From positions 1 through 7,629 of the forward strand of contig JAEOUI010000390.1 of the NCBI GenBank assembly GCA_016839425.1: DNA of 7,629 nt, written 5' to 3'. The number at the start of each line of letters is the position of its first letter. Positions within the stretch are counted from its first letter, which is position 1. This document shows positions 1 to 5,870 of this stretch, piece after piece. A model generated the notes under the pieces. That model was not told where the DNA came from and made no database searches. It worked only from the letters and a program-made list of their open reading frames with translations. The DNA comes from Promethearchaeota archaeon. GTDB taxonomy: Archaea > Asgardarchaeota > Lokiarchaeia > Sigynarchaeales > SOKP01. A program made the position numbers and the translations under genes.

Positions 1-1394
1 AAATGTCTACGCAACATTCTTTATTTAAATTTTATGCTCCCTTAAAAATTAAACAAAAAATTTTAGATGGACTTAAAGATACATTCAAGGAAAACATTGC
101 AATAGATCCAGTGACTATTATCAAGCAAATAATTAAACCTGAAAAAAAGGAACAGAATGTTGAATCAAAGAATAAAGACAAATTTGAAAAAAGCAGGAGC
201 CAAAGGGAAGAAACAGGAGAACAAGATGATTTTAATGTAAATAACATTGATAATGATGATGTTGACGAACCTCCAACTCTAATGAAAAAACACTTTTTCC
301 TTATCAGACCTTTTGAATCTTTAGTGAAAATGTACGGAACGCCATCGTATTCTGAGATTGATCCAACACCATTTTTAGCCATTACATTTCCTATTTTATT
401 TGGATTGATATTTGGAGATATTGGACATGGCCTCGTACTTGTAATTTCAGGCTTTCTAGGAGCATTACTCTTTAAAAAAAAGAGTACTGATTTCCGAAAT
501 TTTTGTTGGATAATATTTTACTGTGGGTGGGGAGCAATAGGAGGAGGATTTTTATATGGTGAGGCATTTGGCTCGGAATCCTTTTTAAATTGGCATTTAA
601 TACCTATTTTGGAGAATCCTTTAGGAAATTTAATTTATGTTTTTAAATTTGTTATTGTTATAGGCGTAATTCATATAAACCTTGGTTGGACAATTCAGGC
701 GGTGAATTATTGGAGGCAAGGGAAAAAATACTTTTCTTTCTCGGATTCCTTCATTAAAATACTATTACTGACTGGTGGAGCGATTCTATTGTTTATATGG
801 GGATTTGATATTGCTGCCTGGTTTCAATATCCATTTCCAATATTACTTCCCTTGCTTCCAGGAATACTACTCATAATCTTAAAACCAATAGGAAAAATTT
901 TTGGAATTTCCTACTTGAAGAAGGAATCATACGGGAGTCTAATGGGAGAAGGATCAATGGAAGCTTTCGAAACATTATTATCTGTATTAAGTAACGCAGC
1001 ATCTTATATCAGGCTATTAGCCTTAGCACTTGCACACATTGCTTTGATGATTGTATTTGAGTCCCTGATCGGGCTAATTTCAGGTGAAGGAGTGTTGATT
1101 GAAGTATTTAGAACGGTAGGATTAGTACTTGGTAATGCTGTTGTTATCGTGTTAGAAGGAGTTTTAGCATTCATTAATAATATTAGGCTTCATTTTTATG
1201 AGTTCTTTTTTAAATTTTATTCTGGGTCTGGTACAGAATTTATTCCTTTCTATTTGGATCATAAATTTTCTATAATAAGTTTTAAGATTGAAAAAGACAT
1301 AATATTAGAAGAAATTGAAAAAGAAATGGTGTCTCAAACAGATGAAACTCGCGTTTCTGAAGCAATTAAATTTATCAATAAGAAATTTTATTAA
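1..1394 (+). CDS. atpI: A/V-type ATP synthase subunit I (subunit a), 5'-truncated by window edge
   Basis: This is the membrane stator subunit of the archaeal rotary ATPase, which forms the ion half-channels beside the c-ring. The visible 463 residues start inside the cytoplasmic N-terminal domain. Family members are usually about 650 residues, so some 200 or more are missing upstream and the ATG at base 3 is probably internal. The family signature PPTLMKK, RPFESLVKMYG, EIDPTPFLAITFP then FGDIGHG covers visible residues 90-143, followed by about seven to eight hydrophobic helices. The essential helix motif SYIRLLALALAH places the channel arginine at R337, and the second conserved arginine is R395 in NNIRLHFYEFF. 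Residues 47-89 form a highly charged, low-complexity insert just before the PPT motif. A cytoplasmic tail of about 40 residues follows FIPFYLDH. The other ATPase subunits would lie upstream of the window or elsewhere. No T-run separates it from the next gene 38 bases downstream. The family call is very secure. Confidence 0.95.
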   Translation, partial: MSTQHSLFKFYAPLKIKQKILDGLKDTFKENIAIDPVTIIKQIIKPEKKEQNVESKNKDKFEKSRSQREETGEQDDFNVNNIDNDDVDEPPTLMKKHFFLIRPFESLVKMYGTPSYSEIDPTPFLAITFPILFGLIFGDIGHGLVLVISGFLGALLFKKKSTDFRNFCWIIFYCGWGAIGGGFLYGEAFGSESFLNWHLIPILENPLGNLIYVFKFVIVIGVIHINLGWTIQAVNYWRQGKKYFSFSDSFIKILLLTGGAILLFIWGFDIAAWFQYPFPILLPLLPGILLIILKPIGKIFGISYLKKESYGSLMGEGSMEAFETLLSVLSNAASYIRLLALALAHIALMIVFESLIGLISGEGVLIEVFRTVGLVLGNAVVIVLEGVLAFINNIRLHFYEFFFKFYSGSGTEFIPFYLDHKFSIISFKIEKDIILEEIEKEMVSQTDETRVSEAIKFINKKFY

Positions 1395-1432
1395 ACAAAA
1401 CTTAAGATATTATTTAACTATGTGAGAAACAT

Positions 1433-1846
1433 ATGAATTTAGAAGAAGGAAATATTAAAAAAATCACTAGAAAAGAAGCTCCAAAAATAGTGTTTTTCGT
1501 GTTTTATTTAATCTTTCTTCTATATTTATTTTTCTTGTTAAGTGATCTTGGAATACCAACAATCATAATTGTCTTGTTATTATTATTTTTATTTTTACTC
1601 GTGATTGGCCCACTTTTAAATGGTCTAAGAAAATCTTATTACTCACGACTGTTTCCCAAGAAAAACGGGCAATCCAGCCAAGAATTTAAAAAAAATCCAA
1701 CAAGAAAAAAGCCACCCTCCATTCGTTCTCAAGATATTGAATTCGATTATCGAAAACCACTCCTCCGAACCTGCAGGTATTGTGGAATGACGGTAGCGAA
1801 TTTTACCGATAAATGCCCACAATGCGGAAAACCTATAGTAAATTAA
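1433..1846 (+). CDS. Small membrane protein with two TM helices and C-terminal zinc ribbon
   Basis: This 137-residue protein is not one I recognise by name. Two strongly hydrophobic stretches (about residues 19-37 and 41-62) predict a helical hairpin. A basic linker rich in Lys, Pro and Ser (about 65-108) follows, then a compact C-terminal zinc ribbon with C114-x2-C117-x10-C128-x2-C131 (CRYCG and CPQCG knuckles). By the positive-inside rule, the short N-terminus with many lysines and the basic linker should both be cytoplasmic, so the ribbon would sit on the cytoplasmic face. It begins 38 bases after the ATPase subunit I gene on the same strand with no obvious terminator, so cotranscription is likely; a functional link is not shown. 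The ATG at 1433 has only a weak GTGA match upstream. Its stop shares bases 1843-1846 with the convergent endA stop. Similar hairpin-plus-ribbon proteins of unknown function are common in archaea. Confidence 0.82.
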   Translation: MNLEEGNIKKITRKEAPKIVFFVFYLIFLLYLFFLLSDLGIPTIIIVLLLLFLFLLVIGPLLNGLRKSYYSRLFPKKNGQSSQEFKKNPTRKKPPSIRSQDIEFDYRKPLLRTCRYCGMTVANFTDKCPQCGKPIVN

Positions 1847-2433
1847 GGCTTAAACCACTCAAAAAAATAATAACTACTCGTTAGTGGATTTGCTATCACG
1901 AATTTTTTACGAACTGAAGTTGCTAATCTCCCTGCTCTTACCATATCAATAGCAGATATTTTAGAGTCAGACGGGAGAACATGAACAATAAAAGACGAAT
2001 GTTCCAATCCAGGACCTTTCTTATATACGACGAAATCGGCGCCAAACTTTAGTCCAGGTCGAGGCACGTATCCTTTTTCTCTAAGATCGTTATAAATGAT
2101 ATATTTTTCTTCGAATTTGTGATGTACGCTTTTTGCTATTTCAAAAAATTCGCTAGGAGTTAATAAATTATTATTTTTCACATCCTCAATCGTAATTTTA
2201 TCTTTAAGGAGCAAATAATATGCTTCTATCAAGGATAATTCCGAGGGGCGATTAAAAAATTCTAATCTCGGCTTATTAATTCCAAGAGGAGCCCCAAAAA
2301 AATTATATTTAACATAAAGATACGAAGCGTGAATGGGATTAAAAACAATTACTCTTGAATTGATAAATTTCGCAGGGATTTTGTTGGGAATATCTTCTTC
2401 GTTAATGGTTCCCAGAACATTTTCATTACTCAT
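1843..2433 (-). CDS. endA: tRNA-splicing endonuclease EndA
   Basis: EndA cleaves the bulge-helix-bulge motif at intron-exon borders of precursor tRNA (and rRNA), leaving 2',3'-cyclic phosphate and 5'-OH ends. At about 196 residues this is the short, single-catalytic-domain form, as in the homotetrameric Methanocaldococcus enzyme, rather than the fused double-length homodimer form. Residues below are counted from the GTG at 2436. The N-terminal structural domain spans roughly 20-95. The nuclease domain carries YVPRPGLKFGADFVVYKKG with catalytic Tyr138, then GLEHSSF with His146, then LATSVRKKFVIA with Lys177. The His-to-Lys spacing of 31 matches the archaeal triad. The protein ends in the usual hydrophobic strand (FFEWFKP). 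Two adjacent in-frame starts exist: GTG at 2436 and ATG at 2433. I prefer the ATG; no convincing Shine-Dalgarno sequence helps decide. It is divergent from the MEMO1 gene and convergent with the zinc-ribbon gene. Confidence 0.95.
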   Translation of the reverse strand: MSNENVLGTINEEDIPNKIPAKFINSRVIVFNPIHASYLYVKYNFFGAPLGINKPRLEFFNRPSELSLIEAYYLLLKDKITIEDVKNNNLLTPSEFFEIAKSVHHKFEEKYIIYNDLREKGYVPRPGLKFGADFVVYKKGPGLEHSSFIVHVLPSDSKISAIDMVRAGRLATSVRKKFVIANPLTSSYYFFEWFKP

Positions 2434-2436
2434 CAC

Positions 2437-2544
2437 GATTAGAGTAGTTAAGATGATTTATTAATTTTTCAAATTTAACAAATTGTTTAAATTATACCAC
2501 TGCAATTCGTATAATATAAAATCAAAATAGTAGAGGTCATTAAC
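2437..2544. promoter_or_regulatory. Divergent promoter region between endA and the MEMO1 gene
   Basis: This 108-base AT-rich gap separates two genes transcribed away from each other. The stretch TTTAAATTATA near 2486-2495 reads as a TATA-like box on either strand. For the plus strand it would place a start near 2516-2520, leaving room for the ribosome-binding site at 2533-2537. For the minus strand it would place a start near 2462, about 30 bases ahead of endA. A second candidate, ATAATATAA near 2511-2519, would give a nearly leaderless MEMO1 transcript, which fits less well with the visible ribosome-binding site. Box assignment is by eye only. Confidence 0.4.
2533..2537 (+). promoter_or_regulatory. 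Shine-Dalgarno site of the MEMO1 gene
   Basis: GAGGT lies seven bases before the ATG at 2545 and matches the core of the archaeal anti-Shine-Dalgarno complement. It is the clearest ribosome-binding site in the window and fixes the MEMO1 start. Most other genes here show little or none. Confidence 0.6.
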
Positions 2545-3465
2545 ATGGTTGTAAAGAAAGCTGTACTTGCTGGAAGTTGGTATTCTGGTTCAAAAGAGCG
2601 TTTAGAAAACGAGATTAGAGAATGTTTTTTGAACGAAAAATTTGGTCCAGGAAAATTGCCTATTGCTATCAAAGACAGCGAAAGAAAAGTGGTTGGAGCA
2701 GTATCTCCGCACGCGGGCTATAGATTTTCTGGACCATGTGCGGCTTATTCGTTCTATAATCTTTTTAATAACAAAATTCCAGATACAGTCGTTGTTATAG
2801 GATTCTATCATCGAGGAATGGGGCCCAATGCGGTATTAAAAGAAGGAATTTGGGAAACACCGTTAGGAAACCTTCAGATTGACGAGAATTTTACAGAAGA
2901 ATTGCTTAAAACAAGCGAAATAATCCGACCAAACAATGAAGTCTTTATCCACTCAGACGAGAACAGCATCGAACTACAGATGCCCTTTATAAAATTTTGT
3001 TCTCAAGAAAAAGAAACAAAAATCGTTCCAATAAAAATAATTTCTCATGACTCGAAAGATTTAGAACCCATTGCTTTGGATATTGCAAATACAATAAACA
3101 ATATAAAAAAAGATATTGTAATAGTTGCCTCTTCTGACATGTCGCATTACAATATTTTTAAAGAAGAGCAACTAAAAACAATGAAAGAAATAGATAGTAA
3201 AGAGATTGAACAATTTATATCTCTTAATGGAAAGGAATTCCTCAACCCTAAAAAGTACATAGATAAAAGTTTATATAAAACATTCGCAATGGGAGGAGGT
3301 CCAACGGTATGTGGTCGCCATACAATTGCTACTTTGATGCTTACCTGCAAAAATTTAGGCTTGACAAAAACTGATAACTTGAAATATTATACCAGTAAGG
3401 ACATTGAATTTAGTAACAATCCCTGGACAGTAGGATATTTTTCGGGAATTATTAGCAAAACTTGA
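2545..3465 (+). CDS. amrB: MEMO1 family protein (AmmeMemoRadiSam system protein B)
   Basis: This 306-residue full-length MEMO family protein has a fold related to class III extradiol dioxygenases. The family links human MEMO1, a metal-binding redox and motility factor, to bacterial and archaeal proteins often encoded with AMMECR1 and radical SAM partners. Visible motifs in order are VLAGSWY (start), SPHAGY with H56, IGFYHRG with H89, IHSDENSIELQMPF (136-148), SSDMSHY with D198 and H201, and GGPTVCGRHTI with C256. H56, H89 and C256 correspond to the human metal ligands H49, H81 and C244, so metal binding is probably kept. Two usual family residues differ: the His of the E-H-S motif is Asn140, and the Asn two residues before H89 is Tyr. 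No AMMECR1 or radical SAM gene is visible in the window. Start chosen by the GAGGT site seven bases upstream. Enzymatic function in archaea is not established. Confidence 0.93.
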   Translation: MVVKKAVLAGSWYSGSKERLENEIRECFLNEKFGPGKLPIAIKDSERKVVGAVSPHAGYRFSGPCAAYSFYNLFNNKIPDTVVVIGFYHRGMGPNAVLKEGIWETPLGNLQIDENFTEELLKTSEIIRPNNEVFIHSDENSIELQMPFIKFCSQEKETKIVPIKIISHDSKDLEPIALDIANTINNIKKDIVIVASSDMSHYNIFKEEQLKTMKEIDSKEIEQFISLNGKEFLNPKKYIDKSLYKTFAMGGGPTVCGRHTIATLMLTCKNLGLTKTDNLKYYTSKDIEFSNNPWTVGYFSGIISKT

Positions 3466-3489
3466 ATGATAAAACGGATAATATTTAAC

Positions 3490-3497
3490 TTTTCTTT
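3490..3497 (+). terminator. T-rich tract after the MEMO1 gene
   Basis: TTTTCTTT begins about 25 bases after the MEMO1 stop. Archaeal intrinsic termination depends mainly on U-rich tracts and does not need a hairpin, so this is a plausible transcript end. The tract is short, so support is modest. Confidence 0.35.
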
Positions 3498-3508
3498 ATA
3501 TTAATTGA

Positions 3509-3546
3509 AATAAGATTATTAACAAGGGAGAATAAAAGGTCTTATT
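3509..3546 (+). repeat. Inverted repeat in the MEMO1 downstream gap
   Basis: AATAAGA at 3509-3515 is the exact reverse complement of TCTTATT at 3540-3546. In RNA the stem can extend by two G-U pairs, leaving a loop of about 20 bases that contains the purine run AAGGGAG. No open frame follows it closely. The role is unknown, and the pairing may be chance in AT-rich DNA. Confidence 0.25.
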
Positions 3547-3583
3547 AGACTAAGTGTTGGAAAACGACAAAAATAAGTATATG

Positions 3584-3594
3584 TTTATAAATTA
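3584..3594 (+). promoter_or_regulatory. Putative TATA box for the 3633 gene
   Basis: TTTATAAATTA is a good match to the archaeal TATA consensus. Placed about 26 bases ahead of the start site, it would begin transcription near 3612-3618 and leave a leader of about 15-20 bases before the ATG at 3633. No Shine-Dalgarno site is visible in that leader. Confidence 0.45.
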
Positions 3595-3632
3595 TCAAGG
3601 CTAAATATTTTTTAGAATCAAAAGAACTTACA

Positions 3633-4688
3633 ATGGTGGAAACACAATTGATGCATGATAATGTTAAATCTTACGATATAAAAAATTGCGCACACGACGA
3701 TGTCACGAAAATCATGAAAGATAAGCTGGAAAAATTATCTTATAGCACGAGAATGGCTAAATTAGGAAAAAATATCATCAAAATAAATTATTATGACACA
3801 TCAATCGACGAAAATTTGCAAAGGGAGAATAAAATCCTTATTCTTCAAGACCCAAATAACGACTGTCATATTAATTTTAAAGGGAAACTTAATAGTACTC
3901 AGATATCAGAATTATGGAGTGAACTAAATAGGTCAATAAACAAAACGGAGCAAGTTATTGTAGAAAACACCCAACAACTATGTAGGGAAGACGCTACTTA
4001 TATGATTATAGACATGATAGAAAAACAAGGTTTTGAAATTGACACGCTACGTGCAATAGAGTTCATCGAAAATTTTCAAAATCGATATAATAGATTGCCT
4101 TATGAGAACGAAATCCTTCCTATCGTTAAGGGATATATTCTCACCCAATCGTCTATTAAAGACAAAACAATGACAACATATGTTCCATCACCAAAATCAT
4201 CTACAAATACTATATCATCGGTCCAAGCTTCACCAAAACCAATTCAATCCGCTCCAGTCATACCTGAACCCATAAAAACGCCTGAACCGGTGAAAGTACC
4301 TACTCTCATAAAAGCTGCTGATTATATAAAACCGAATGAAATTAATACGACAATAACCTATCAAGAACCAATTAAATCCCCACAACCTGCCATAAAAAAT
4401 ATTTCCGTTTCAAATCCTGTAAATACAACATATAGTCAGGATTCAATTGAGAAAAAAGTACAATCTATTAAATCTGGTAAGACTCCCGTAATTGTTGACG
4501 AGAGTTCCTCCGGATTGCTTACCATTCAAAAACCAATTGGACGCAGAACCTGTCCAAACTGTGGAAATAATGGTGAATACAAAATACATGAAATCATAGA
4601 TAAGTCTGATTTGCTTTGTCTATTCCCTCGCTTATACGGTAAAAAATATTCTTGCGATGGATGCAAGATCGAATGGAAAGAAATTTAA
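3633..4688 (+). CDS. Uncharacterised protein: novel N-terminal region, Pro/Ser-rich linker, C-terminal zinc ribbon
   Basis: I do not recognise this 351-residue protein as a named family. Three parts are visible. Residues 15-175 look globular: an initial helix, several short strands (around NIIKINYY, KILILQD, CHINFKGK), a helix after LNSTQISELW, then two or three more helices ending in YENEILPIVKGYI. Residues 180-300 form a disordered-looking linker rich in Pro, Ser, Thr and Lys, with loose repeats of PEPIK, PEPVK, QEPIK and SPQP type. Residues 305-351 are a zinc ribbon with CPNC at 307-310 and CDGC at 341-344, about 30 residues apart, with YGKKY before the second knuckle and W348 after it. 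That ribbon resembles the transcription-factor type (TFIIS/Rpb9-like spacing), and I recall similar tails on uncharacterised Asgard proteins, though I cannot verify this. No membrane segment or signal peptide is visible. A nucleic-acid or protein-binding adaptor role is conjecture. Confidence 0.8.
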   Translation: MVETQLMHDNVKSYDIKNCAHDDVTKIMKDKLEKLSYSTRMAKLGKNIIKINYYDTSIDENLQRENKILILQDPNNDCHINFKGKLNSTQISELWSELNRSINKTEQVIVENTQQLCREDATYMIIDMIEKQGFEIDTLRAIEFIENFQNRYNRLPYENEILPIVKGYILTQSSIKDKTMTTYVPSPKSSTNTISSVQASPKPIQSAPVIPEPIKTPEPVKVPTLIKAADYIKPNEINTTITYQEPIKSPQPAIKNISVSNPVNTTYSQDSIEKKVQSIKSGKTPVIVDESSSGLLTIQKPIGRRTCPNCGNNGEYKIHEIIDKSDLLCLFPRLYGKKYSCDGCKIEWKEI

Positions 4689-4691
4689 CTA

Positions 4692-4728
4692 TTTTTTCCC
4701 TTTCTTAACTTATAATATTTTTTCTTCT
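4692..4728 (+). terminator. Double poly-T terminator after the 3633 gene
   Basis: Two T6 runs (4692-4697 and 4718-4723) embedded in pyrimidine-rich sequence start four bases after the stop codon. This is the strongest archaeal-type U-tract terminator in the window and suggests that the following coiled-coil gene has its own promoter. Confidence 0.6.
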
Positions 4729-4762
4729 CCAATTTAAAAAATCTGAAATTCAATCGTGATAA

Positions 4763-4773
4763 AACTATAAATA
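4763..4773 (+). promoter_or_regulatory. Putative TATA box for the coiled-coil gene
   Basis: AACTATAAATA fits a TATA box and would start transcription near 4795-4800, giving a leader of about 60 bases. A second AT-rich candidate around 4827-4837 would instead give a nearly leaderless transcript. The surrounding DNA is very AT-rich, so neither is certain. Confidence 0.3.
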
Positions 4774-4858
4774 TGTTAAAACAAATTATAGTAATCATAC
4801 GATTTAAATTCCAATTAATTAAAAAGAATTAAATTATAGCAAGGATGTTTAAGATCTA

Positions 4859-5755
4859 ATGAAAAAAGGAAACGATAAAGTTAGGGATTTTGCTGATATG
4901 TGGGGTGATAAAAAGGAAACACCAGACAATGTTTCAATAATTAGAGATTTCATGAAGCGAATCGAGCAATTAGAAGAAGAAAATATCAATCTTCGGAATA
5001 GGATCACCCAGAACGAGAGTTTAATAGCAAAGACGGAAGACATCGTCAATCAAGCTAAAAAGGATAAAAATGAATTAGCTCATCCACCTCATCTCACGCC
5101 TCCACCAGGATATTCTCAAGCAGATCTCGATGTTAATCAATCTCTTATCAAAGACTTGCAATCAGAATTAACAAGAAAAAAAAACCAAATTAACGAATTC
5201 CAGGACCTCCTCGAAAAAAACGAACTCATGATAAAGAATTTACAACAAGCAAACGAAAACCTTACAAGCCAGTTACTTGAGAAAGAAAAAAGTAAGGATA
5301 AAAATAAAAAGGAAAAATCAGGTGGGAAATCTCCCTTAGATGTTTTAGTTCAAGATCTTCAAGCAGAATTAAATAGATATAAAAAGCAAGTAGGAGACTT
5401 TAAGGACGAGAATCAGAAATTAAGAGATAGGATTGAAAGCAAAGGTGGCGTTGTCGAAAGTGATCTCGTAAAATTATTAACCCAAGAAAATAATACTTTA
5501 AAAGCCCAATTAGAAGAACTTACGGATAAAAAGTCTAAAAAGAATAAAATTCAGGAGTTAAAAGATCTCTTACAAGAAAAAGAGCAATTAATTGAACAAT
5601 TACAAAAAAAACCACATTTCATTCCTGAACAAGCACCCTCACAAGCATCTATTTCCATGCCTTCTTTGGTTGAAGACCTTCAGAATAAGATAAATAAGTT
5701 AAAACTAATAATTAAAGAAAAAGACGAACTCATTCAGAGCATTCGAGGTCATTAA
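4859..5755 (+). CDS. Coiled-coil protein with repeated DLQ segments
   Basis: This 298-residue, highly charged protein is almost entirely predicted coiled coil, with no signal peptide or membrane helix. It opens with a short segment containing DFADMWGDKKE, then the first coil (about 25-72, FMKRIEQLEEENINLRNRI). A proline-rich break follows at 75-84 (HPPHLTPPPG). A second long coil (about 92-150) contains SLIKDLQSELTRKKNQI. After a Lys/Gly/Ser-rich break (144-158) a third coil block begins with VLVQDLQAELNRYKKQV, and after another break near 251-268 (FIPEQAPSQAS) the last coil begins SLVEDLQNKINKLKLII. The three DLQ cores are at residues 99-101, 166-168 and 273-275. Such rods usually serve as scaffolds, tethers or oligomerisation arms; no specific family is recognised, and SMC-like ATPase ends are absent. 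The gene stands alone between a strong upstream terminator and a gap before the kinase gene. The start overlaps the stop of a four-codon mini-ORF. Confidence 0.82.
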   Translation: MKKGNDKVRDFADMWGDKKETPDNVSIIRDFMKRIEQLEEENINLRNRITQNESLIAKTEDIVNQAKKDKNELAHPPHLTPPPGYSQADLDVNQSLIKDLQSELTRKKNQINEFQDLLEKNELMIKNLQQANENLTSQLLEKEKSKDKNKKEKSGGKSPLDVLVQDLQAELNRYKKQVGDFKDENQKLRDRIESKGGVVESDLVKLLTQENNTLKAQLEELTDKKSKKNKIQELKDLLQEKEQLIEQLQKKPHFIPEQAPSQASISMPSLVEDLQNKINKLKLIIKEKDELIQSIRGH

Positions 5756-5760
5756 TCTCC

Positions 5761-5765
5761 TTTTT
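5761..5765 (+). terminator. Short T-run after the coiled-coil gene
   Basis: A T5 run six bases after the stop, within pyrimidine-rich sequence, could end the transcript. It is weaker than the tract at 4692-4728. Confidence 0.25.
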
Positions 5766-5778
5766 AAAATCACTTTCA

Positions 5779-5792
5779 AATATCTAGATATT
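5779..5792. repeat. 14-base perfect palindrome upstream of the kinase gene
   Basis: AATATCTAGATATT reads identically on both strands. It lies about 80 bases ahead of the kinase ATG and just after the coiled-coil gene's T-run. It could be an operator for a dimeric regulator, but AT-rich palindromes of this size can also arise by chance. Confidence 0.3.
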
Positions 5793-5870
5793 AAGATTGA
5801 AAAATAATATCAGTTTAAGTCTTTACTTGTTCATAAAAGTTAAAACGATTCTACTCTTTAAGAAACTAAA

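Noticed and set aside
32..382. Minus-strand open frame of 116 codons opposite ATPase subunit I
   Set aside because: It is antisense to a conserved coding region, and its Ser/Leu/Phe-rich composition is what the reverse of Lys/Asp/Glu-rich coding gives.
3147..3350. Minus-strand open frames opposite the MEMO1 gene
   Set aside because: The plus frame carries the conserved SSDMSHY and CGRHTI motifs across the same bases; no independent signal supports the antisense frame.
3466..3632. tRNA or other standard structured RNA in the gap
   Set aside because: No cloverleaf, no T-loop consensus and no GC-rich stems are visible. Stable RNAs in AT-rich archaea normally stand out by higher GC, and this gap does not.
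4180..4460. Direct repeats in the Pro-rich linker as a possible mobile or CRISPR-like array
   Set aside because: The similarity is at the level of short PEPIK/PEPVK-type peptides within one open frame; there are no regular identical DNA repeats with spacers.
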